From positions 1,178,001 to 1,242,000 of the forward strand of contig NZ_CP031015.1 in the NCBI RefSeq assembly GCF_003850245.1: a DNA stretch of 64,000 bases. Direction: 5' to 3'. This DNA is from Microbacterium sp. ABRD28 (GTDB lineage: Bacteria > Actinomycetota > Actinomycetes > Actinomycetales > Microbacteriaceae). Below the pieces are notes generated by a model. That model saw only the letters and a program-made list of their open reading frames with translations. It ran no database searches and was not told the origin of the DNA. Shown one piece after another: positions 8,333 through 16,071 of the stretch (within the stretch, counting starts at the first letter, position 1; each line of letters begins with the position of its first letter). The translations under genes and the position numbers were made by a program.

Positions 8333-10123
8333 ATGCCGCGAACGCGTCGGATCACCGCCACGGTGTTGACGGTCCTCCTGGGGGTCGTCGGCCTCGTCGG
8401 CTTGGCGGTCTCCGCACAGCCCGCCTCCGCCTCCGGCGACCTCGACGACTTCGTGTTCGAGAGCATGCACGCCGAATACACCCTCGGCCGTGAGGATGGC
8501 GACACCAGCACCCTTCGCGTCGTCGAGACGTTCGTCGCGGTCTTCCCCGAGGATCAGAATCGCGGCCTGCGCCGGGAGATCCCCGCCGATTACAACGGTC
8601 AGCCCACCTTTCCCGACCTGGTCTCGGTCACCGACGAAGAGGGCAACCCGAGGCCGAGCGAGGTCGAGACCGACGGGGACTGGATGATCGTCACATCCCG
8701 CGCCGACGACTTCCTCTCCGGCCGGCAGACATTCGTGTTCACCTACACCCTGCGCAATGTCACCGACTTCTTCGCCGACACCAGCGACGAGTTCTACTGG
8801 GACGTCAATGGCAACGGGTGGCGCCAACCCTTCGGTGAGGTCACGGCCACACTCGTGGTGCCTGCCGACCTGGCCGGCGCGCTCACCGGAGCGCACGCGT
8901 GCTACGTCGGGAGGTTCGGCGCGGAAACCACGTGTCCGATCGAGGTCTCCGACAGCGGGGAGGGCGCCGTCGTCACCGCCGGCGCCCGTGATCTCGCACC
9001 GACGGAGACGCTCACGATCGCGGTGGGATTCGAGTCGGGCACCTTCGCCCGATTCGATGACTCCTACCTCGCGTCGGGCTGGGGGTGGGCCCAGGGGGTG
9101 GCCGGCATCGCCGGCCTCGGTATGCTCGGCGCGGCGATCGTGGTCAATCGCCGGTCGCTGAGGAACGAACCCGGGCGACCGACGATCATCGCGGAGTTCA
9201 CCCCGCCCCCCGGCATCGACGCCCTGGAGAGCGCGCTGCTGCTGGGCAAGACGGCGAAGGCGATCCCGGCCGAGGTGCTCGAGCAGGCGGTGGTCGGAAG
9301 CATCCGGATCCTCGAAGGGGAGAAGCGGTGGTTCGGGAGCGCCAAGCTGCAGGCGGAGCTGATCGACGCCGGCCGCGCCGACCGCGATGGACGGATGCTG
9401 CTGGAAGGCCTCTTCGACGAGGAGCTCCGACCCGGCGAGATCTACGAGTTCGGCGGCAACGACACCCATTTCTCCCGCACGGCCCAGAAGATCCTCGCGG
9501 CGGGGCGCAAGGAGCTGAAGAGCCGGGGGCTCTATCGCACCATCCCGGCGCGGGTGCGGGCATGGCCGATCGCCGGCGCACTGCTGATCGGAGTGCTCAT
9601 CGTGCTCTTCGGGGTGTTCGCTCTGGCAGGGTCGGTCGACCCCCTGCTGCCGATCGTCATCATCGTGCTCGGGTCGGGGCTCACGATCGTGACGGTCGCG
9701 GTGCTCTCGACGCGGCCGTTGAGCGCGACCGGCGCCGAGGTGCGCGACCACCTGGAGGGTCTGAAGATCTTCATCGAGTGGGCGGAGGCCGATCGGATCC
9801 GGATGTTGCAGACTCCGACCGGTGCCGAACGGCGCCCGGTCGACACCGGCGACCCTCGCGAGATGCTCCACCTCTACGAGCGGCTGCTCCCGTACGCGGT
9901 GGTCTTCGGCCAGGAGAAGGAGTGGGCGAAGCAGCTCGCCATCTACTACGGCGACGACACCCCCGGCTGGTACGTCGGTACGGCGGGGTTCAACGCCGCG
10001 GCCTTCTCGGCGGGCATCAGCAGCCTCTCCGCCACGGCGGCGGCGTCGTCGAGCTCAGGCGGCTCGAGCGGGGGAGGCTCCGCGGGCGGCGGGGGCGGCG
10101 GCGGTGGGGGCGGGGGCGTCTGA
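8333..10123 (+). CDS. DUF2207 family membrane protein
   Basis: 596 residues. The signal peptide ends near ASASG (about residue 35). A long exported domain then precedes a membrane span around residues 250-270, a cytoplasmic region, and a second pair of spans around residues 405-460. The C-terminus is a low-complexity Ser/Gly tail with a run of ten glycines. This layout is characteristic of DUF2207 proteins, whose function is unknown. It is divergent from the MarR gene and may be under its control. Confidence 0.85.
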   Translation: MPRTRRITATVLTVLLGVVGLVGLAVSAQPASASGDLDDFVFESMHAEYTLGREDGDTSTLRVVETFVAVFPEDQNRGLRREIPADYNGQPTFPDLVSVTDEEGNPRPSEVETDGDWMIVTSRADDFLSGRQTFVFTYTLRNVTDFFADTSDEFYWDVNGNGWRQPFGEVTATLVVPADLAGALTGAHACYVGRFGAETTCPIEVSDSGEGAVVTAGARDLAPTETLTIAVGFESGTFARFDDSYLASGWGWAQGVAGIAGLGMLGAAIVVNRRSLRNEPGRPTIIAEFTPPPGIDALESALLLGKTAKAIPAEVLEQAVVGSIRILEGEKRWFGSAKLQAELIDAGRADRDGRMLLEGLFDEELRPGEIYEFGGNDTHFSRTAQKILAAGRKELKSRGLYRTIPARVRAWPIAGALLIGVLIVLFGVFALAGSVDPLLPIVIIVLGSGLTIVTVAVLSTRPLSATGAEVRDHLEGLKIFIEWAEADRIRMLQTPTGAERRPVDTGDPREMLHLYERLLPYAVVFGQEKEWAKQLAIYYGDDTPGWYVGTAGFNAAAFSAGISSLSATAAASSSSGGSSGGGSAGGGGGGGGGGGV

Positions 10124-10206
10124 CGCATCGCAGCCCGGGGCCTACCCGATCCCGCGGCAAAGCGGAACCCCTCCCGCTTCTCATCTGAGGGGGGCACGGT
10201 GGAGTC

Positions 10207-11172
10207 ATGGTCGTCATCGGATTCCACGCCTCGCACGAACAGATTCCGCCGAGCGCGCTCCTGCGCGATGTCCAAGGAGCCGAAGCCGCCGGCTTCGACG
10301 CCGCGATGTGCTCCGACCACCTGTCGCCGTGGGGTGTCCGCCAGGGCGAGTCGGGGTACGCGTGGTCGTGGCTGGCTGCGGCCCTCGCGACCACGCGACT
10401 GTCGTTCGGCGTCGTGACCGCCCCCGGGCAGCGTTACCACCCGGTGGTCCATGCGCAGGCGATCGCGACGCTGGGAGAGATGTTCCCGGGCCGATTCTGG
10501 GCGGCGCTCGGCAGCGGTGAGGCGATGAACGAGCACGTCACCGGCGACGAATGGCCCGAGAAGGACGTTCGCAACGCCCGTCTGCTCGAGAGCGCGACCG
10601 TGATGCGGCGTCTTCTGGCAGGCGAGGAGGTCAGCCACGACGGCCTCATCCTCGTCGATCGTGCGCGAGTGTGGTCGAGGCCCGAGGTGCCGCCCCCCTT
10701 CCTCGCCGCAGCGGTGAGCACACAGACCGCCCGCTGGGCGGGGTCGTGGGCCGACGGCTTCGCGACGGTCGCCCAGGCCCCCGAGGTGCTTCGCGACGTC
10801 CTCGACGCCTACCGCGAGGGCGGCGGAGCAGGCCCCCTCGTGCTGCAGGTGCACGTGAGTTTCGCCGAGACCGACGCCGAGGCCATCGCGCTCGCGAAGG
10901 ACCAGTGGCCGAACGGGCTGGTGTCGCCGCCTGAGGCGTGGGACTTCGAGCAGCCCGAAGACTTCGATCGGGCCGTCGGCGAACCCGATGAGGCCGAGCT
11001 CCGCAAGGCGGTGCTGGTCGATCACGACCCCACCGCGCTCGCCGAGCGGATCGCCGAGCTCGTCGACATCGGGTTCGACCGGGTCTACCTCCACCACGTC
11101 GGGCGCGATCAGGCCGACTTCCTCGCGGCGTCCGAGCGCAGCATCCTTCCCCGCCTCCGGGAGCTCGTATGA
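10207..11172 (+). CDS. Luciferase-like (LLM class) flavin oxidoreductase, TIGR03885-type
   Basis: 321 residues of TIM-barrel luciferase-like fold. Segments such as VVIGFHASHEQIPP at the N-terminus and FPGRFWAALGSGEAMNEHVTG mid-protein match the F420-dependent G6PDH-like branch. They most resemble the sub-family described as having probably reverted to FMN in organisms that lack F420. The start at 10207 follows GGTGGAG. It overlaps the downstream GH13 gene by 4 bp (ATGA), so the two are translationally coupled. The cofactor and substrate are not visible from the sequence. Confidence 0.8.
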   Translation: MVVIGFHASHEQIPPSALLRDVQGAEAAGFDAAMCSDHLSPWGVRQGESGYAWSWLAAALATTRLSFGVVTAPGQRYHPVVHAQAIATLGEMFPGRFWAALGSGEAMNEHVTGDEWPEKDVRNARLLESATVMRRLLAGEEVSHDGLILVDRARVWSRPEVPPPFLAAAVSTQTARWAGSWADGFATVAQAPEVLRDVLDAYREGGGAGPLVLQVHVSFAETDAEAIALAKDQWPNGLVSPPEAWDFEQPEDFDRAVGEPDEAELRKAVLVDHDPTALAERIAELVDIGFDRVYLHHVGRDQADFLAASERSILPRLRELV

Positions 11173-12824
11173 GGATCACCGACACCAGCGACCTGTGGTG
11201 GAAGAGCGCGGTCATCTACTGCCTCGACGTGGAGACCTACTTCGACTCGAACGGTGACGGCATCGGTGATCTGCAGGGGCTCGCGGCGCGGATCGACTAC
11301 CTCGCTCAGCTCGGCGTGACCTGTCTGTGGCTGATGCCCATCTATCCGACTCCCGATCTGGATGACGGCTACGACGTCGCCGACTTCTACGGGATCGATC
11401 CGCGGCTGGGGTCTTTCGGAGACTTCGTCGAGGTCATCCGCACCGCTCGCGACCGGGGCATGCGGGTCATCGTCGATCTGGTCGTCAACCACACCTCCGA
11501 TCGCCATCCCTGGTTCCTCGCGGCCAAGCGGAGCAAGAACTCGCCGTTCCGCGATTTCTACATCTGGCGCAGCGACCCGCCGCCGAAGGGTCAGAAGAAC
11601 CCCGTCTTCCCGGGCGAGGCCGACGGCATCTGGAACTACGAGGAGAAGACCGAGGAGTGGTACCTCCACAGCTTCTACCCGCACCAGCCTGACCTGAACA
11701 TCGCCAACCCGAAGGTGCGCGACGAGATCGCGAAGACCGTCGGGTTCTGGCTGCAGCTGGGGGTGTCGGGGTTCCGGGTCGATGCCGTGCCGTCGCTGCT
11801 CGAGATCCCCGAGATGGCCGATCCTCATCAGTACCTCCGGAACGTGCGACAGTTCCTGCAGCGGCGGTCGAGTGAGGCGGTGCTCCTCGGCGAGGTCAAC
11901 CTGCCGTATGACGAGCAGGTCGCGTACTTCGGCGGTGAGGACGGCGACGAGCTGACCATGCAGTTCGACTTCGTCGCCATGCAGCGGCTCTATCTGTCGC
12001 TGGTGCGACACGATCCTGCGTCCCTCATCGAGGCTCTCTCGTCACGGCCCGACCTGCCGGTCGAGGCGCAGTTCGCCAACTTCGTGCGCAACCACGACGA
12101 GCTGACCCTCGATCAGCTGAGCGAGGACGAGCGCCAGGAGGTCTTCGAGGCGCTCGCGCCCGACGAGAGCCAGCGGATCTACGGGCGAGGCATCGTGCGG
12201 CGGCTGCCGACGATGCTCGGTGGTGATCCCCGCCGCATCCGCATGGCCTACAGCCTGCTGTTCACCCTTCCGGGCACCCCGGTGCTCTTCTACGGGGAGG
12301 AGATCGGCATGGGCGAGAACCCCGAAGACAAGAGCCGAGAGGCGGTGCGGACGCCCATGCAGTGGTCGGGGGAGCGGAACGGGGGATTCTCGGATGCCGC
12401 GCCGTCGCGTCTTCCCGCGGCGGTGCCGGGTGACGGGTACGCCCCGGAGCACGTCAACGTGGCCGACCAGATCGAAGACCGCGACTCGCTGCTGCACTTC
12501 GTCCGCGGTCTCATCGCGCGATACCGCATCTCGCCGGAACTCGGCTGGGGCTCGCTCGAGGTGATCGAACACGATGTGCCTGCGGTGATGGTGCACAAGC
12601 TCGCGGCCGACGTCGGCGCGATGGTCGCCGTGCACAACTTCGCCGACGTGCCGGCCACGATCTCCTTCGCCTTGCCGGATGAGCCGGAGGGGACCCGGCT
12701 GGTCGATCTGCTGGCAGCCGACCGGATGCCACTCGACGGGAAGGGGCGCATCGAGATGGAGATCGCCCCGTACGGGTTCCGCTGGTTGCGCGTCTCGCGC
12801 CCGGGGGACGGACGGGTCTCCTGA
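11169..12824 (+). CDS. GH13 alpha-amylase family protein, trehalose-synthase-like
   Basis: 551 residues. The four GH13 blocks are present in order: DLVVNHTSD, GFRVDAVPS (nucleophile Asp), LLGEVNLP (acid/base Glu) and FVRNHDE (transition-state Asp). The segment WYLHSFYPHQPDLNIANP and the overall length are typical of TreS, which interconverts maltose and trehalose by an intramolecular glucosyl transfer. The family is divergent, so a related glucosyltransferase or hydrolase activity is possible. It is coupled to the flavin oxidoreductase at 10207. Confidence 0.85.
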   Translation: MRITDTSDLWWKSAVIYCLDVETYFDSNGDGIGDLQGLAARIDYLAQLGVTCLWLMPIYPTPDLDDGYDVADFYGIDPRLGSFGDFVEVIRTARDRGMRVIVDLVVNHTSDRHPWFLAAKRSKNSPFRDFYIWRSDPPPKGQKNPVFPGEADGIWNYEEKTEEWYLHSFYPHQPDLNIANPKVRDEIAKTVGFWLQLGVSGFRVDAVPSLLEIPEMADPHQYLRNVRQFLQRRSSEAVLLGEVNLPYDEQVAYFGGEDGDELTMQFDFVAMQRLYLSLVRHDPASLIEALSSRPDLPVEAQFANFVRNHDELTLDQLSEDERQEVFEALAPDESQRIYGRGIVRRLPTMLGGDPRRIRMAYSLLFTLPGTPVLFYGEEIGMGENPEDKSREAVRTPMQWSGERNGGFSDAAPSRLPAAVPGDGYAPEHVNVADQIEDRDSLLHFVRGLIARYRISPELGWGSLEVIEHDVPAVMVHKLAADVGAMVAVHNFADVPATISFALPDEPEGTRLVDLLAADRMPLDGKGRIEMEIAPYGFRWLRVSRPGDGRVS

Positions 12825-12886
12825 GGAGATCCCGGGAACGCGGCTGCGCGATCGAGATCGGCGCGACGCGCGGTTAGCGTGGCCGG

Positions 12887-13846
12887 GTGAGAACCGCACG
12901 CCGGAGCCGAGCGCGCCTGATCTGGACGGTCGTCGCCCTCCTGGTCGCCGCGTTCGCGGCGGTGCTGCCCCACCTCGATGTCCTCGTCGGAGGACTCGTT
13001 CCCATCGCCCAGGCGCTGATTCCCGTGGGCGCCATCGGGTTGCTGGTGCTCGCCGTGGTCCCGCTGTTCTTCCGAGCCTGGGCGGCGGCCGTCATCCTCG
13101 TCGTCGGGGCGGTGCTGGCGGGGCTTCCCGCCCTCACTCCGCTGCGCGCCGGGACGGAGTGCGCGGCGGACGCGTCGATCACGGTCGTGGCCTTCAACGC
13201 GAAGTTCGCCGGAGCCGACCCCGCCCTGCTGGCCGCGCGCATCGCCGACGCCGACGCCGACATCGTCGCCCTGGTCGAGACCGATGAGGTGCACATCGAG
13301 GCCGTGCTGAGGGAACGGGGGCTCGCTGCAGCGCTGCCGCACCGCACCCGGGAGACGACGGAGGGCGGGGTGAGGGGCAGCGTGATCCTTTCGGCGTTCC
13401 CGCTCCGCGGTGAACAGGACATCTCGGGGAGCGTGTTCGATCAGGTCACCGCGGTCGCGACGTTGCCCGGGGGTGACGAGGTTCGGGTGGCTGCGGTGCA
13501 CCCCCCGCCTCCGGTGGGGCAGCCGGTCGATTGGCGGACGGCGATCGGCGCGCTCGATCGCTGGATCGGCGAAGCACCGGATGAGCGCCTCATCGTCGCG
13601 GGTGACCTGAACGCGTCGTATGCGCATCCGGGGTTCCGTGAGCTCGCGTCATCGCTGCGGAGCGCGGCCGAGGCGGCCGGACCGATCCCGTGGCCGACGT
13701 GGCCGCAGGAGAGGCCGGTGCCGGCATTCACGGCGATCGATCACATCCTCGCGCGCGGTGCGGTGCCGACAGGGTGGGACAGCTTCTCCGTGCCGGGGAG
13801 CGACCACCGCGGGGTGATCGGCGACTGGGCGATCTGCTCGGGGTGA
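12887..13846 (+). CDS. Endonuclease/exonuclease/phosphatase (EEP) family membrane protein
   Basis: 319 residues from a GTG start. Three hydrophobic spans lie in the first about 90 residues. An extracytoplasmic EEP domain follows, with VVAFNAKF, the metal-binding Glu region IVALVETDE, the GDLNASYAHPGF motif and a C-terminal SDHRGVIGDW. EEP members hydrolyse phosphodiesters in nucleic acids, lipids or phosphatidylglycerol-type substrates. The target here cannot be read. The first terminator-like hairpin of the 163-bp repeat follows 14 bp after the stop. Confidence 0.85.
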   Translation: MRTARRSRARLIWTVVALLVAAFAAVLPHLDVLVGGLVPIAQALIPVGAIGLLVLAVVPLFFRAWAAAVILVVGAVLAGLPALTPLRAGTECAADASITVVAFNAKFAGADPALLAARIADADADIVALVETDEVHIEAVLRERGLAAALPHRTRETTEGGVRGSVILSAFPLRGEQDISGSVFDQVTAVATLPGGDEVRVAAVHPPPPVGQPVDWRTAIGALDRWIGEAPDERLIVAGDLNASYAHPGFRELASSLRSAAEAAGPIPWPTWPQERPVPAFTAIDHILARGAVPTGWDSFSVPGSDHRGVIGDWAICSG

Positions 13847-13857
13847 AGGCCGCACAA

Positions 13858-13960
13858 GTAAGGGCCGGTCGGGGAGGCTCCCGACCGGCCCTTGTCCCTT
13901 GCACCAAGAGTGTCCTGCAATCACATGTCGGTAGCTGCCACAGCAAAACAACTACCGTGC
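13858..13960 (-). ncRNA. Candidate small RNA, copy 1
   Basis: On the reverse strand a TATAGA -10-like box (13967-13972) precedes about 100 nt with three stem-loops. The first is a 9-bp stem with one wobble (13952-13957 with 13929-13934 plus three inner pairs). The second is a short TTGCA/TGCAA hairpin (13916-13920 with 13899-13903). The third is a 13-bp GC-rich terminator stem. No convincing protein frame is present. A GGTAAC box at 14004-14009 and CGTTAT at 13981-13986, spaced 17 bp, could alternatively form a promoter for another sigma factor. Not recognised as a known RNA family. Confidence 0.5.
13861..13892. terminator. Hairpin terminator, repeat copy 1
   Basis: AGGGCCGGTCGGG (13861-13873) pairs perfectly with CCCGACCGGCCCT (13880-13892) around a 6-nt loop. 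It can end the candidate small RNA on the reverse strand and also the EEP gene that stops at 13846 on the forward strand. Confidence 0.75.
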
Positions 13961-14058
13961 GAGCACTCTATAACGGGGAGATAACGAAAGGGAAGGGCTG
14001 GCCGTTACCTTTTCGTGATTCTCAGGCGATGCATAACATGCAGGCGCGCGGCGAAAGA

Positions 14059-14161
14059 GTAAGGGCCGGTCGGTGAGGCTCCCGACCGGCCCTTGTCCCT
14101 TGCACCAAGAGTGTCCTGCAATCACATGTCGGTAGCTGCCACAGCAAAACAACTACCGTGC
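14059..14161 (-). ncRNA. Candidate small RNA, copy 2
   Basis: Same predicted promoter (TATAGA at 14168-14173 on the reverse strand), stem-loops and terminator as copy 1. The promoter-to-terminator unit is complete in both copies, so either could be transcribed independently. It lies directly downstream of the ABC permease gene on the same strand, so some read-through from that operon is also possible. Confidence 0.5.
14062..14093. terminator. Hairpin terminator, repeat copy 2
   Basis: AGGGCCGGTCGG (14062-14073) pairs with CCGACCGGCCCT (14082-14093). The single difference between the repeats falls at the loop-closing pair, so the stem is 12 bp here instead of 13. Confidence 0.7.
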
Positions 14162-14234
14162 GAGCACTCTATAACGGGGAGATAACGAAAGGGAAGGGCT
14201 GGCCGTTACCTTTTCGTGATCGATCTCCGCCGGT

Positions 14235-15098
14235 CTAGGAGAGCACGTCCTTCGTCGCGAATCGGAGCATCGCCGCCGCTCCGAACACGGCGATGTAGCC
14301 GCCCTGCAGGAGGGCATTGGCCGCGAACGAGTCCCAGATGACGGGAGAGCGCAGAAGGTCGCCGAAGTCGAGCCACCGGTCGGTGAAGAGCCACGGGTGC
14401 AGGGCGTCCAGCTGGGGGATCGCCCCGACGATCTGCGCGGCGACGGCGAGGATGGCCGTCGCCGCCATCGCACCGATCGGCACCGTGGTCAGGGTCGAGA
14501 GGAAGAGGCCGATCGCCGAGAGGCCGACAAGCGAGATCGATGCGTAGGCGCCGACCGCGAGCAGTCGCAGCAGTCCTTCGCCCATCGACACCTGGGCGCC
14601 CGACACGAGTGTGACCGGCCCGATCGGGAACAGGATCGCGCCCACGATCGATCCGACGATCACCACGGTGAGGGTGGCGGCCACGCAGAACACCACGGCG
14701 CTGAGGTACTTGACCAGGAGAAGACGGATGCGACCGGCGGGCGCGATCAGCAGATAGCGGAGCGTCCCGTGGCTCGCCTCGCCCGCGATGGCGTCGCCGG
14801 CCGTCACGCTGACGGTCAGCGGGAGGAAGAGCGGGATCGCCACCGTGAGAGCGGCCAGCCCGACGAACAGCCCGTTGTCGGTGATCTGATCCAGGAACGC
14901 GGGGCCGCGGCCGGGGTCCGAGCCGCCGACGAATCGGATCGCCACGCCCAGCAGGAGGGGGATGAGCGCCAGCGCGCCGAGCATCGCCCACGTGCGCCAC
15001 CGTCGGAACTGGACCGACAGCTCACTGCCCAGCAGCGCCAGCGTCCCCCATCCCCGAGGGGCCGACGACCGCGCCACGGTGGACTCAGGCGACGACAT
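14235..15098 (-). CDS. ABC transporter permease (ABC-2 type)
   Basis: 287 residues with about six membrane spans. After the first span it carries the SDPGRG exposed loop and a GEASHGTLRYLLIAPAGR segment, typical of ABC-2/NatB-like permeases of one-subunit type. Its start overlaps the stop of the ATPase gene by 14 bp (15085-15098), so they should work as one exporter. Substrate unknown; such pairs often export peptides, lipids or drugs. It is last in the LolA-ATPase-permease operon. Confidence 0.88.
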   Translation of the reverse strand: MSSPESTVARSSAPRGWGTLALLGSELSVQFRRWRTWAMLGALALIPLLLGVAIRFVGGSDPGRGPAFLDQITDNGLFVGLAALTVAIPLFLPLTVSVTAGDAIAGEASHGTLRYLLIAPAGRIRLLLVKYLSAVVFCVAATLTVVIVGSIVGAILFPIGPVTLVSGAQVSMGEGLLRLLAVGAYASISLVGLSAIGLFLSTLTTVPIGAMAATAILAVAAQIVGAIPQLDALHPWLFTDRWLDFGDLLRSPVIWDSFAANALLQGGYIAVFGAAAMLRFATKDVLS

Positions 15099-16062
15099 CG
15101 AAACCCTCCCCGGTCAGCTCGACGAAGCGCTGCTCGAGGCTCTCGGTCACGACGGCGAAGCCCCGCACGCGGACACCGGCCCCGACGAGAGCCGCCACGA
15201 TCGCCTCGGGAGAGGCCGTCTCCGGCAGGGATCCGGTGAGTGTTTCGCGGTCGGACGAGGCATCCGAGGCATCCGTCTCGACACCGAGCGCGGCGAGCAC
15301 CCCGCGCGCCGATGCGAGGTCGGGGGTCTGTACCCGCACCCGCGCCCGCGCACCCGAGCGACGGAAGTCGTCGAGGGTGCCCTGGGCGACGAGGCGGCCG
15401 CCGCTCATCACGCCGACGTGGGTGCACAGCTGCTCGACCTCGGCGAGCAGGTGGCTGGAGACGAAGACGGTCGTGCCGTCCGCTGCGAACGAGCGGATCA
15501 GCGCCCGCACTTCGCGGGTGCCCTGCGGGTCGAGACCGTTGGTCGGCTCGTCCAGCACGAGGAGGTCGCGCGGCATGAGGAGTGCGCTCGCGAGCCCGAG
15601 GCGCTGCTTCATGCCGAGCGAGTAGGCGTGAGCCTTTTTCTTCGCCGCGTGGGACAGGCCGACGCGGTCGAGCGCGGTCGCGACCCGCTGTCGGCGCGTA
15701 CGACCGGACGAGTGCCGATCGGCGGCGTCGAAGCGGCGGAGGTTCTGCTCACCGGTGAGGAATGGCGAGAAGGCCGGACCTTCGACGAGGGCGCCCACCC
15801 TCGGCAGGACGGTGTCGAGCGAGCGCGGCATCGCCTCTCCGAGCACCTCGGCGTCGCCGCTGCTCGGGCGGATGAGTCCCAGGAGCATCCGGATCGTCGT
15901 GGTCTTCCCCGACCCGTTCGGCCCGAGGAAGCCGAAGACCGAGCCGCGGGGAACGGCGATGTCGATGCCGTCGACCGCGGTCTGGCTGCCGAACCGCTTC
16001 GTGAGGCCGCGCGTCTGGACGGCCAGCTCTCCGGAGCGGGTCTCGTCAGGACGGGTCGTCAC
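15085..16062 (-). CDS. ABC transporter ATP-binding protein
   Basis: 325 residues. Walker A is GPNGSGKTTT, the signature is YSLGMKQRLGLA, and Walker B is LLVLDEPTNGLDP followed by the H-loop SSHLL. The C-terminal about 95 residues form the extra domain seen in CcmA/NatA/BcrA-type exporter ATPases. It overlaps the permease gene at 14235 and lies 9 bp after the LolA-like gene, so the three form an operon. Confidence 0.93.
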   Translation of the reverse strand: MTTRPDETRSGELAVQTRGLTKRFGSQTAVDGIDIAVPRGSVFGFLGPNGSGKTTTIRMLLGLIRPSSGDAEVLGEAMPRSLDTVLPRVGALVEGPAFSPFLTGEQNLRRFDAADRHSSGRTRRQRVATALDRVGLSHAAKKKAHAYSLGMKQRLGLASALLMPRDLLVLDEPTNGLDPQGTREVRALIRSFAADGTTVFVSSHLLAEVEQLCTHVGVMSGGRLVAQGTLDDFRRSGARARVRVQTPDLASARGVLAALGVETDASDASSDRETLTGSLPETASPEAIVAALVGAGVRVRGFAVVTESLEQRFVELTGEGFDVVA

Positions 16063-16071
16063 CGGCGGGCG

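Larger units (their letters stand above)
13857..14019. repeat. 163-bp direct repeat, copy 1
   Basis: Identical to 14058-14220 at 162 of 163 positions; the only difference is G at 13873 versus T at 14074. The two copies are 201 bp apart start to start, with a 38-bp unrelated spacer. The whole unit, from the terminator hairpin to the putative upstream promoter, has been duplicated. It lies in a 388-bp stretch without protein genes. Confidence 0.95.
14058..14220. repeat. 163-bp direct repeat, copy 2
   Basis: Second copy of the element at 13857-14019. It ends 15 bp before the stop codon of the ABC permease gene (14235). The near-perfect identity implies recent duplication or active homogenisation. 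Confidence 0.95.

Noticed and set aside
7841..9871. 676-codon open frame on the reverse strand
   Set aside because: Only its last 147 codons (MarR) look like protein. The rest is arginine/aspartate-rich antisense of the DUF2207 gene, an artefact of high GC.
10050..10123. Glycine-codon run as a repeat or hairpin element
   Set aside because: It is the coding sequence of the low-complexity Gly tail of the DUF2207 protein, common in that family.
13649..14152. Short reverse-strand frames starting MFCCGSYRHVIAG in both repeats
   Set aside because: They start at TTG without a ribosome site and run through the terminator hairpin into unrelated sequence; the repeat fits RNA better.
13857..14220. CRISPR-like array
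   Set aside because: Only two 163-bp repeats with a 38-bp spacer; unit size and content do not fit CRISPR and no cas genes are present.
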